This document shows, piece by piece, positions 51,506 through 59,167 of a stretch of DNA of 64,000 bases (within the stretch, counting starts at the first letter, position 1; each line of letters begins with the position of its first letter). The stretch spans positions 3,472,001 through 3,536,000 of the forward strand of contig NZ_CP014504.1 in the NCBI RefSeq assembly GCF_001590605.1, read 5' to 3'. The position numbers and the translations under genes are program-made. This stretch comes from Pedobacter cryoconitis (lineage in GTDB: Bacteria; Bacteroidota; Bacteroidia; Sphingobacteriales; Sphingobacteriaceae). The notes under the pieces were generated by a model. The model was not told the origin of the DNA and did not search any database. It saw only the letters and a list, made by a program, of their open reading frames with translations.

Positions 51506-52489
51506 TCAGCGTTTCCTTCCCGTACTATAACTTGCGGTTTCGACTGGAATACTTTCAACTAAGCGTTTAGAACTATTGAGATCGTCTTTTAACTTTTCAT
51601 TATAATCCTTATAGCCTGCATACTCATATGAACGGTCAACCGCATGGGGTATTTCTTTCTTTAGTAGTTGGGTGCAATTTCGGCCAGGATCATCGTTATC
51701 AAAATACACATCTACAGTATGGAAATTCTTAATTCGATCAAGGGCATAACCTAGCATCGTAATCGCGTTAAGTACAATAATTGTGGGTTTTAAATTCGGG
51801 TGCAGTAACTGCCAACTTAAATAGTCCATATACCCTTCGAAAACTGCAACATGATCTGGATTGCCCTGGATTACTGAGATGCCTTTTTGACCTATGGTAC
51901 TTTTAAAGCCCTTTGCGTTGCCAAACTCCCAGGCACCATGTTCGTTCTGCCAACCTACAGCATAGTAAGCAGAGGTATTTTCGGCATTATTTATACGATT
52001 GTAATAAACTTCTTTCACCTGTTGACTTTTAGCTATTTCAAACAGCCCCCTGGAATGAAGATATTGGGTAAGAACGTAATTGCTACCCAACTCCCGGACG
52101 TTGGTCAAACCCCATTCGTAAGTTCCTTTTTCTGGATCTTTTGGATAAATTTTGGGAGGAACGTATTCAGGAATTAAAGCAGTATCCATGTCACAAACTT
52201 GCTGTATCTTGTTTAATACTTCAACAAAGGACAGATCTGGCCAATATGCCGTACCCAGCTGTACAATGCCACCCTTAAAAATACCAGTTGCATTTGCACC
52301 ACCCCAATCTTTCCAGCAGTTTCCTGCATCCCATACGGTAAATGATGGTGTGTCCTTTTTGGTTTCTCTCAGCATACTATGATAAAAGTGTTCTTTCCCG
52401 GTCTTTCTGACTGGATGGTGACCCAGGCGAGCCAAAAAATCCACAATAGAAATATCTTTCAATGTGGCAACATCGATATAATTTGGCAT
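51506..52489 (-). CDS. primase-like Toprim protein (TraP type)
   Basis: A 327-residue protein. The N-terminal zinc-binding-like region is degenerate (DISIVDFLARLGHHP, HFYHSML...TPSFTVWD, no clear CHC2 set). A Toprim domain follows with E218 (VFEGYMDYLS) and DNDDPGR (264-270). The catalytic acidic residues are present. It probably primes or processes the transferred strand in the recipient. A damaged paralogue lies directly upstream. Confidence 0.82.
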   Translation of the reverse strand: MPNYIDVATLKDISIVDFLARLGHHPVRKTGKEHFYHSMLRETKKDTPSFTVWDAGNCWKDWGGANATGIFKGGIVQLGTAYWPDLSFVEVLNKIQQVCDMDTALIPEYVPPKIYPKDPEKGTYEWGLTNVRELGSNYVLTQYLHSRGLFEIAKSQQVKEVYYNRINNAENTSAYYAVGWQNEHGAWEFGNAKGFKSTIGQKGISVIQGNPDHVAVFEGYMDYLSWQLLHPNLKPTIIVLNAITMLGYALDRIKNFHTVDVYFDNDDPGRNCTQLLKKEIPHAVDRSYEYAGYKDYNEKLKDDLNSSKRLVESIPVETASYSTGRKR

Positions 52490-52504
52490 GACAATACAAA
52501 TTGG

Positions 52505-53305
52505 TTAGGGATTGTTTACTTTAAAACTTTCGTTCATAATAAGAACTACATTCTTGAATTTTTCAGCCCTTTTTTTTGCAGCAATTGAAAACTCTGGAGA
52601 GTTCAAAATCAATATGCTGGGACCAGGTAACTTGTTTTTATATTTCCAGCTGAGATAATTAAGATAGTCATCAAACAGTGCCAGACTGTTTTCTTTGCCT
52701 GGAATAAAAGTCATGCCTTTACGACCGAGGCTGCCGGAGAAATTCTTACTAATCACTTCCCATCCTCCATTTTCATTTTGCCAGCCAGCGGCGAAAAAAT
52801 CCTTACGTCGGTGTTTTTCATCCACGACATAATAATAAACTTCTTTAAGATGGCCGATGGTCATCTCCCATAAACCTTCTGATTTCAAATAGTCTGTTAT
52901 TTCAGTATTGCAACCTACTGGTCTTGTTTCCTGAATATGATAAAACGGGATTTTTATCGCTCGTCTTTTTCTACCAACGGGCTGTAAGTTTGTTGAAGCA
53001 GACAGTTGCGGATAAGTTGTGAATAGCTGGCTAATCTTCTCTGATATCTGGTCCGAATTAAGTTCTGGCCAATAGGCCAAACCAAAGTCAATAATGTTAC
53101 CGCTTTTCTTTGTTGAGCGGTCGTACCAAACATCCAATTGGGTGTTTACAAGAAATGTAGGTTTAGCTTCGTCAGTTCTTAAAACATTAAGATACAACTG
53201 CTCGTCGCCATTGCTTTTGGTCGGTTTGTAGCCGAGGCAAGCTATAAGCCTGCTTAGTGTGACCTGTTCCTTAATGGAACCCGCACTTAAGAATGAAGTT
53301 TTCAT
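52505..53305 (-). CDS. degenerate paralogue of the primase-like protein
   Basis: A 266-residue protein with the same layout as the 51506 protein (TLSRLIACLGYKPTK, FAAGWQNENGGWEV, SLGRKGMTFI). The Toprim half is short: E is replaced (LFDDYLNYLS) and the DxD motif is gone, ending in LIMNESFKVNNP. It is unlikely to prime. It may have become a partner or DNA-binding subunit of the intact protein 15 bases downstream. Confidence 0.75.
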   Translation of the reverse strand: MKTSFLSAGSIKEQVTLSRLIACLGYKPTKSNGDEQLYLNVLRTDEAKPTFLVNTQLDVWYDRSTKKSGNIIDFGLAYWPELNSDQISEKISQLFTTYPQLSASTNLQPVGRKRRAIKIPFYHIQETRPVGCNTEITDYLKSEGLWEMTIGHLKEVYYYVVDEKHRRKDFFAAGWQNENGGWEVISKNFSGSLGRKGMTFIPGKENSLALFDDYLNYLSWKYKNKLPGPSILILNSPEFSIAAKKRAEKFKNVVLIMNESFKVNNP

Positions 53306-53326
53306 AGTTTATTGATTGGAATGGTT

Positions 53327-53602
53327 TCAGATATAGAGTAGAGCGTCAAGCGATTTTCGGATTGTTTCGGCTTCGATACGGTCAATACGCCAAGCTGCCG
53401 AATAATTGCCGTCCTTTCTGCGGGTAAGTAGTCCCTGATCAATCCAATGTTCGATATTTGCCCTTCCATAAATCCGGTATGCCTCAGACTTATTCATGTA
53501 CTGCTTAATTTTTCCGGTCCTGGCAAGGGCGAGCTTGGCGCCCATTTCCGCGGCATCACGTAACAGAATGCTGAGCTGGTGATCAGTTAATAGAATATTC
53601 AT
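53327..53602 (-). CDS. small HTH-like element protein
   Basis: A 91-residue protein: a helical start (LSILLRDAAEMGAKLAL), then KSEAYRIYGRANIEHWIDQGLLT, which reads like a winged-helix or excisionase-like recognition unit, and an RIDRIE tail. It is paralogous to the 53941 protein. A DNA-binding role is likely. Confidence 0.65.
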   Translation of the reverse strand: MNILLTDHQLSILLRDAAEMGAKLALARTGKIKQYMNKSEAYRIYGRANIEHWIDQGLLTRRKDGNYSAAWRIDRIEAETIRKSLDALLYI

Positions 53603-53653
53603 AAATAGAAAGTTTTATGAGCGATAGAAAAGGGCATAAAATATCCCTAAGAG

Positions 53654-53768
53654 AACCGGCAACGGGGAACGAACCCGTTGTAATTCGCTTTGCCGGTTTG
53701 AAAAATCGGGACTACTAGCGTCGTGTCCTACGACACGGGCCACTTGGGAATTATGCACGATAATTCCC
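53654..53768 (-). other. three consecutive hairpins, one tRNA-T-arm-like
   Basis: On the minus strand an 8-bp stem (AACCGGCA/TGCCGGTT) with a 12-base bulge stacks on a 5-bp arm with the loop TTCGTTC, like an acceptor plus T-arm. Next come a 6-bp hairpin (CGTGTC/GACACG) and a 9-bp hairpin (GGGAATTAT/ATAATTCCC) closed by GGCC pairs. The open frame that crosses the whole region (53615-54076) has no protein-like support. The rest of the 53603-53940 gap holds nothing else I can name. Confidence 0.45.
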
Positions 53769-53940
53769 TCGGCCTGCCAATGCGTTTTCAGATTTGGTGC
53801 TTGATCCGCTGTTTTTCTCTGGTTATGTTTGCCAGAAAAAATCAACGAATACCTAACCTCACCTTCGCAAAATTTCCCGGTTCTTAGGCGGGTTAATGCT
53901 TCATCCCTGTACGTCAAAGACCTTTCGGAAAAGAAGAAGT

Positions 53941-54219
53941 TTACCGCTCTGCCACAGGCAGGTAGGTGATCCGGTTGCTGGATGCAGCTATTGCTTCCAG
54001 TTTTGTCCGGTCCAAGTATTTTCGGGAAGATCTTTCTGGACAATGGGTCGGACAGATCAGTTTTTCGCTGATCCAACGATCCACATTGCCACGGCCAAAA
54101 AGCCTGTAAGCTTCGGCCTTGCTGACCTGGGTCTGTAAATGCCCGCTTTGCATTAAGGCGTTTGAAGCGCCTTGCTCGGTAGCATTTTTTAACAGGATAA
54201 CCAGGTCTTTCAGCTTCAT
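53941..54219 (-). CDS. small HTH-like element protein, paralogue
   Basis: A 92-residue protein matching the 53327 protein: LKDLVILLKNATEQGASNAL, then KAEAYRLFGRGNVDRWISEKLI. The C-terminal tail differs. The pair is the first gene set after the RteC-like gene and could be control proteins of transfer or excision. Confidence 0.65.
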   Translation of the reverse strand: MKLKDLVILLKNATEQGASNALMQSGHLQTQVSKAEAYRLFGRGNVDRWISEKLICPTHCPERSSRKYLDRTKLEAIAASSNRITYLPVAER

Positions 54220-54292
54220 AAGAGTTCCTTTAATGTTGGTTTAACTATCATTTCCGAGACAAAGCAAGAATTTAGAGGAGGGCAAAAACAGG

Positions 54293-54327
54293 GACAGGGG
54301 GTGACTGAAAAACGGTCACCCCCTGTC
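54293..54327 (-). terminator. 13-bp perfect terminator hairpin
   Basis: GACAGGGGGTGAC pairs exactly with GTCACCCCCTGTC around a 9-base loop. On the minus strand the exit is CCTGTTTTTG. It lies 35 bases past the RteC-like gene end, a convincing intrinsic terminator. Confidence 0.82.
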
Positions 54328-54361
54328 TGGGATTTGATGTACTTTAATTATAAAAAGCCTT

Positions 54362-55531
54362 TTAAGAACCTTTATAGTTAGAAAGGTTATAATTTTCGTT
54401 CAGCCAATTGAGCATTCCGATTAGATGTGTTTTTAGTTTTTGTGCTGTCGCAAACTCTACATCTGTAGATTTTTTTCTGAGGCTTTCTGCCGATATAAAC
54501 GGTGCTTGCGGTGTAGAAAAATGGGAAGCAAAAAAAGTAAACTGGTCTCCAATATTCTCTTTAGCCAAAAGTCCCTTTTCAACGAACAAACGGATAAATA
54601 GCCCAAGTTGAGCTACAGATAAAAATATTTTTAAACGATGGGTCGATTTAGAAAACTGCTCATCCTGGCTAACAACTCTACGTAAATTGATTAGTTGCTT
54701 AAGATGTCGTTCTTTATTAGCAAGGAAAGTTTTAAAATGATCATAAGTTGAGGCATGACAAGGATACATTTTTATTGTACTTCCAGCCAATCCATTAAAC
54801 CTATCCTGTTCTGCAATAATGGTTAACAGTTGATCGTGCAGATTTGGGATATCTTTGAGCTTAGAATTTAGCTCGTTGCTGTAGAAATCAAAAAAAATCC
54901 TAGAGTTAAATTCATTTATAAATAATATATCGATCAGGTCTGAAGTATCTGCTAAGTCAAGATTAGCAATTTGTCTGCTTAGGTTCCAGGTATAGTCTAT
55001 CTCATATTGATTGATTTCTTTTTTGTTTATAAATAGAAAAAATTCCCTTTCAATCAGATCATATAATTTTTTTTCTATGGGAGAACGTTTTAAGATGTTT
55101 AAACTATTTTTGATAATTGTTTTAATTTCCATTTTCAAACCTGAATAATGGTAACGCGTAAGGGGCATTTTTGATCCTACTTTTGGTTCGGATTGTGCTA
55201 CCGCTGCAATTGTTTTCTCTAAAGCATTAAGTATATTCAAATAAATTAACCTTAACTCCGATGATGTTTTCTTGTGCTTACTTGCTGATGTTAAACAGAA
55301 AAGGTACCCGTAAATTGTATTGCTTAGGTTTACCAATAACCTAAGGTGTACAGCAGTATGCCTTCGTGATAATACTGTTCCATTAAAAGCCCATTCTGTG
55401 TAATTTTTCAGCTGATTTAAAAAACCATTTTCTAATTTTACAAGGTCTTCTTTGTTGATTTCATTTTTAATTAATGTTTTGGGATGTAAGACTTCATCCA
55501 CCCATTGTGAGATTTTAAATTTCAAATTCAT
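54362..55531 (-). CDS. RteC-family regulator
   Basis: A 389-residue protein. The last 100 residues carry the RteC pattern: LKIFLSVAQLGLFIRLFVEKGLL, then FTFFASHFST and SAESLRKKSTDVEFATAQKL. RteC controls excision of CTnDOT. It is followed by a strong terminator and preceded by a regulatory region with TGACAC-type repeats. The N-terminal two thirds are helical and unassigned. Confidence 0.8.
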   Translation of the reverse strand: MNLKFKISQWVDEVLHPKTLIKNEINKEDLVKLENGFLNQLKNYTEWAFNGTVLSRRHTAVHLRLLVNLSNTIYGYLFCLTSASKHKKTSSELRLIYLNILNALEKTIAAVAQSEPKVGSKMPLTRYHYSGLKMEIKTIIKNSLNILKRSPIEKKLYDLIEREFFLFINKKEINQYEIDYTWNLSRQIANLDLADTSDLIDILFINEFNSRIFFDFYSNELNSKLKDIPNLHDQLLTIIAEQDRFNGLAGSTIKMYPCHASTYDHFKTFLANKERHLKQLINLRRVVSQDEQFSKSTHRLKIFLSVAQLGLFIRLFVEKGLLAKENIGDQFTFFASHFSTPQAPFISAESLRKKSTDVEFATAQKLKTHLIGMLNWLNENYNLSNYKGS

Positions 55532-55600
55532 AGTACAGGGTTTTAGATGTTAATTTCTCCCAAGTTGAAAAGCTCAACTATATAAAAAAAGTGTATTAGG

Positions 55601-55673
55601 TGACATGCGAAAAGTGTCATATTTGCCCATAATACATGTTATTGGTCATTTTAACCCAGTATTTACCTGACAC
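55601..55673. promoter_or_regulatory. TGACAC-type operator sites upstream of the RteC gene
   Basis: TGACA-9-TGTCA (55601-55619), with AAAAGTGTCATA at 55610-55621, and TACCTGACAC at 55664-55673. Both words recur in reverse complement at 57570-57602, upstream of the other regulators. Probable shared binding sites. Confidence 0.5.
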
Positions 55674-55772
55674 TATTTATTGTTTTTTTTCTGAAACAGT
55701 ATACTTACATTAGCATTATGATGTAAAAGAAATTACAAACGAAAATATATTAGCGACAGCTATTTAACCTTG

Positions 55773-55891
55773 GTACAAGAAACCGACTAAACTTCAAAAA
55801 GACACAAGGGAGATGAATGGACTGATCAATCACATCATCGCGTGGCGGTTAGCTCTTCCTGTGGATAGGTTCTAAGTCGGGCCTCTTGTAC
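55773..55891 (+). ncRNA. candidate structured RNA or leader
   Basis: Four nested stems: GTACAAGA/TCTTGTAC, CCGACT/AGTCGG, ACAAGGGAG/CTCTTCCTGT (imperfect) and GATGA/TCATC. They are separated by conserved-looking loops. An outside CACGC-TTTTTT (909-919) could pair with GCGTG (840-844). It ends 33 bases before the alpha-CTD-like gene, so it may be its leader. No Rfam family recognised. Confidence 0.5.
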
Positions 55892-55924
55892 GGATACGTC
55901 TAATTGCACACGCTTTTTTAAATT

Positions 55925-56149
55925 ATGGACGACGATATAAATTTTATATACCTACCAATAAGTGGACTTGAAGTAAGTGAGTACTTCAAGGAAAAATCCA
56001 AGCAAATGGGTTTTTATACAATTAAAGAAATAACTGATTTGGGATGGGGAAAAGTTCTGAAAATGGAGAACTTTTGTTACGACTGGTTCAATGAGTTAGT
56101 TAGGCTACTAAAGAGCAAAGGTTTATTAGATCTTCTTGAAACAAAATAG
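55925..56149 (+). CDS. RNA polymerase alpha-CTD-like small protein
   Basis: A 74-residue protein. The pattern LPISGLEVSEYFKEKSKQMG, then FYTIKEITDLGWGKVLKMEN and a final FNELVRLLKSKGLLDLL follows the helix-hairpin-helix of the RNA polymerase alpha C-terminal domain. It might contact DNA or transcription factors as a mimic. It converges with the next gene, their ends overlapping by 50 bases. Placement between two RteC-like genes is unusual. Confidence 0.6.
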   Translation: MDDDINFIYLPISGLEVSEYFKEKSKQMGFYTIKEITDLGWGKVLKMENFCYDWFNELVRLLKSKGLLDLLETK

Positions 56150-57374
56150 CTATAAATCCTAATGTCCATACTTTAAGTTGATCCTTGAAGTTTGTATCAA
56201 TAAAATTTATAAGTAGAACTAGCGAAAACCGTATTCTTTTTACGATCCTTTCAGGAACATCATTTTTAGGCCCAAATATATTTCTCATATATTGAGGAGA
56301 TGGTTTTTTTGTACGCGCAGTTCTAATGTGCCTTTCTGTAAAGGTGTAGAGGTTAGATTTAAACTTGGTTTTTATTACATGCGATTCAAGCATAATCCTA
56401 ATCAGAAAGAAAAGTTCCTCTAGTGTTGCATTGATCTCAAAATAAAAGTTAGGAATTACACCATTCTTTGTGTTTTGGTAATTGGGAAAATGAACAGCTC
56501 TCATCCGTTCAATAGTTTCCAATTCTCTCCTAATAGAGCCACTTATTGACTCGCCAATTGGCATTACATCTTTATTATACCCATGTTTACATTCAGGTCG
56601 AATATTCTCAATTGTTTTCAGTAAAGCAAGAAGTTCTAGCTCCTGATCTTCATAAGGCATATTTTGAGACGCAACCTTTGCTGAATATTCTAGCATGAAC
56701 TCATAAAATGCAAGCGGGTTGAAATCATATCCTATAAGCAACTTTATGATTTTTAAAGTATTATCTCCTTCCTTTGGCAAATTGATAAGTGAACTCAGTT
56801 CGTTCGCAAGGTTGACCATATAATTAAATTGATGCCAATCTTTTATCTTTGGGTTACTGGTGTCATAAAGAAGCCCTAGGTAATCTGTGATAATTTCAAT
56901 AAGGCTATAGTCAACATTATTTTGCTGTAAATTCCAAATGATCAAGTTACTTTGGTTTCGTGCTGCTTCATTGGTATATATTTTCCAAAGTGAAATATCA
57001 GCAGTCAGGTCAAAGTATTCTGAATGAATATTTTGTAAGTAATCTAAAATTTCGATTGTTTCTGGCCCAATTTCCCTAAACAGTTTTATATTTTTCAGCA
57101 AAGAAGCACAATCTGTCGTTTCATTCTTTTTGAATAAAGCAAAAATATCGTTGGAAAATGTAGTCAAATTCTTTTGCAGGCCCTTTATGAAGATAGAGAG
57201 CTTATCGGATGTATCTTGTTCTTCTATTTGCTCTTCAAGGCTTTCTCGAAAAGTGCTCCAATTCGTTCTGAATATTGTTGCGTGGTTTTCATCAATGCCT
57301 TTTGCAAAATTGAGATTTTTAAGTTCACCTAAAATTTCGGTAAAACTTTTTAGTTGTGAGATTAATTTTTGCAA
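56100..57374 (-). CDS. second RteC-like helical regulator
   Basis: A 424-residue helical protein. Its C-terminal part mirrors the RteC end: TLEELFFLIRIMLESHVI, then TFTERHIRTARTK and PQYMRNIFGPKNDVPERIVK. The similarity to the 54362 protein is weak and restricted to that domain. It could be a regulator of excision or transfer; no other family recognised. Confidence 0.55.
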   Translation of the reverse strand: MQKLISQLKSFTEILGELKNLNFAKGIDENHATIFRTNWSTFRESLEEQIEEQDTSDKLSIFIKGLQKNLTTFSNDIFALFKKNETTDCASLLKNIKLFREIGPETIEILDYLQNIHSEYFDLTADISLWKIYTNEAARNQSNLIIWNLQQNNVDYSLIEIITDYLGLLYDTSNPKIKDWHQFNYMVNLANELSSLINLPKEGDNTLKIIKLLIGYDFNPLAFYEFMLEYSAKVASQNMPYEDQELELLALLKTIENIRPECKHGYNKDVMPIGESISGSIRRELETIERMRAVHFPNYQNTKNGVIPNFYFEINATLEELFFLIRIMLESHVIKTKFKSNLYTFTERHIRTARTKKPSPQYMRNIFGPKNDVPERIVKRIRFSLVLLINFIDTNFKDQLKVWTLGFIAILFQEDLINLCSLVA

Positions 57375-57569
57375 AACAGTTTCCTTTCACAGTGTTTTCT
57401 TAAGCGTTAGACATCTGTACCAAACCAGACAATGTAGACCAGCCTTAAATATTTGGTATGACATTGTTATTGTATTAGTAAATATCACAAAAATGTGGAA
57501 AAATTGAAAATTTATTTTTGTCAGGTAAAATCATCCTTTAAGGCACTATAAAGCCACATATTTTTACAG

Positions 57570-57602
57570 TATGACACTTTTGAAAAAAGATTGTGTCAGG
57601 TA
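57570..57602. promoter_or_regulatory. TGACAC operator sites between divergent regulators
   Basis: TATGACACTTTT (57570-57581) and GTGTCAGGTA (57593-57602), including TGACAC-15-GTGTCA. They are reverse complements of the words at 55610 and 55664. They lie between the minus-strand RteC-like gene and the plus-strand Crp-like gene, so both may be controlled. Confidence 0.5.
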
Positions 57603-57653
57603 TTTTTTCAATTAAATGTTTGTTAATTGCCAAATAATTAACGATCATTTAAC

Positions 57654-58217
57654 ATGGATGCTCTAATAACGAAACTAGAATCGCTTAATTCGGCCACAAA
57701 AAGTACTGTAGATCTGCTAAAGACACTCTTCATCAAAACAGAGTTTAAAAAGGGATGGATGTTTGGGAATGGCACCTGGCAATCTGTGCCAATGCTATAT
57801 TATATTTCAAGTGGGCTGGTTAGAGGATCAGTTGAATTTAAAGAGGACAGTTATACACTTTGGATGCTTGAAAATGGCTTTTTAATCCCAAGCAATGGCT
57901 TCCTTTCGCAAAAAGGTACATCCGAAACCATCGAGTTTTTGAAACCTACACAAGCTTACGTATTAAATCTTATGAGGGCAGAAAAGCTGGCTAAGGAAGA
58001 TCTAAATCTCTATAAGATGCTTTTAGAAATTTATGAAGGAAATCTTTTAGATGGCCGTAAAAGAGAATTAATGTTACGCATTCCCAATGCGAAGAACCGG
58101 TTAGAATATTTTAAAAAGAATAACCCTGAATTGGAAAAGGTAATGACTGATGAACACTTAGCACAAATGCTCAGAATTGATAAAAAGTATTACTATAGCG
58201 TTAAAAAGGCGCGCTAA
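57654..58217 (+). CDS. Crp/Fnr-like regulator
   Basis: A 187-residue protein with a cyclic-nucleotide-binding-like beta barrel (about 25-105, FKKGWMFGNGTWQSVPMLYY, GSVEFKEDSY) and a short C-terminal helical part that could bind DNA (AKNRLEYFKKNNPELEK, TDEHLAQMLRI). Such regulators are numerous in Bacteroidota. The ligand site is not classical, so it may sense something other than cAMP. It could be the regulator of the TGACAC sites upstream. Confidence 0.7.
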   Translation: MDALITKLESLNSATKSTVDLLKTLFIKTEFKKGWMFGNGTWQSVPMLYYISSGLVRGSVEFKEDSYTLWMLENGFLIPSNGFLSQKGTSETIEFLKPTQAYVLNLMRAEKLAKEDLNLYKMLLEIYEGNLLDGRKRELMLRIPNAKNRLEYFKKNNPELEKVMTDEHLAQMLRIDKKYYYSVKKAR

Positions 58218-58460
58218 AAAGATTTCAAATTTTCTATTCTTTTTTTTATCAGCGTCCTGATTTGAAGTAAATATTCAAATAACTGTTAATATAATGGAGG
58301 TTTGCCAGATGGTATCCTCCATTTCTGCATAGAACCGATCAAAGCAAATTAACCTGTAGCCAAAATCACACAACTGTTGATTTTTCTCAACGAATTACAC
58401 AACATTTGGCAAACCAAGCTTATAAAACCGTAATTATTTGTTAATATTGACGGAATTTCA

Positions 58461-58483
58461 TAATCCGGATCTCATCCAGATTA
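58461..58483. promoter_or_regulatory. inverted repeat upstream of the ECF sigma gene
   Basis: TAATCCGGAT-CTC-ATCCAGATTA, 10-base arms with one mismatch, 38 bases before the sigma ATG. A repressor or leader hairpin is possible. The rest of the 58218-58521 gap shows nothing else I can name. Confidence 0.45.
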
Positions 58484-58521
58484 TAGTATAATAAGCAAAC
58501 TTATCCGTAAATTAACTGAAT

Positions 58522-59088
58522 ATGGCACAAGCTGTACCTTTAAGTGACGATGAATTGTTGCTGGCATTCCAGCAAGGAGAGCTACGCGCTTATGAGCTGA
58601 TATACGAGCGGTACTGGCAGCAGCTTTACCGGCATGCAAGGGGGTTGCTCGGTAACGACCAGGGAGCCGAAGATGTGGTGCAAGAAGTATTTACCACGCT
58701 TTGGATTAAAGGAAGGGATGCTGGAATAAATCCCCCATTGGGTGCTTTTTTATATAAAGCCACGCGTAACCGTGTACTTGACCTGATCAAGCATTTTAAA
58801 ATAGAGGCTAAATACCTATCACAGGTAACCGAGCTATTTGACCAGCCTTCGCCATTGCCTGATGGTTACCTGATGGAAAAGGAACTGGCCGATAGGATTG
58901 AAGCAGAAATCCAGCATTTGCCAAAAAAAATGCGGGAGGTATTCGTAAAAAGCCGTAAGGAACACAAAACCCATCAACAAATCTCAGAAGAACTCAGCAT
59001 CTCAGCTAAAACAGTAAAAAGACAGGTTAGCAACGCGTTAATCATCCTAAAAAATAAGCTTAGCAGTTTGCTGTTCAATTTATTTTAA
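58522..59088 (+). CDS. ECF sigma factor (FecI-like)
   Basis: A 188-residue sigma-70 factor with region 2 (AYELIYERYWQQLYRHARGLL, DVVQEVFTTLWI, FLYKATRNRVLDLI) and region 4 (LPKKMREVFVKSR, HQQISEELSISAKTVKRQVS). It is followed by FecR and a SusC-type receptor, the standard trans-envelope signalling set in Bacteroidota. Confidence 0.93.
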   Translation: MAQAVPLSDDELLLAFQQGELRAYELIYERYWQQLYRHARGLLGNDQGAEDVVQEVFTTLWIKGRDAGINPPLGAFLYKATRNRVLDLIKHFKIEAKYLSQVTELFDQPSPLPDGYLMEKELADRIEAEIQHLPKKMREVFVKSRKEHKTHQQISEELSISAKTVKRQVSNALIILKNKLSSLLFNLF

Positions 59089-59138
59089 TTTTTTTATTTA
59101 AATCTGCATCCTGGTGTAGAGCTAATCGTTATCCACAT

Positions 59139-59160
59139 AATAATCCCCATTAGGATTATT
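59139..59160. promoter_or_regulatory. AATAATCC hairpin before fecR
   Basis: AATAATCC-6-GGATTATT perfect 8-base arms directly before the fecR ATG at 59168. It would cover the ribosome site if folded in mRNA. Confidence 0.45.
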
Positions 59161-59167
59161 GCTATAC

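Noticed and set aside
53654..53698. tRNA gene
   Set aside because: Only acceptor- and T-arm-like parts exist. No D-arm or anticodon arm fits, and the T-loop lacks the usual A.
53615..54076. 153-codon minus-strand frame across the hairpin region
   Set aside because: Its first third overlaps a better gene and the rest crosses several hairpins with no protein-like pattern. A real short gene cannot be fully excluded.
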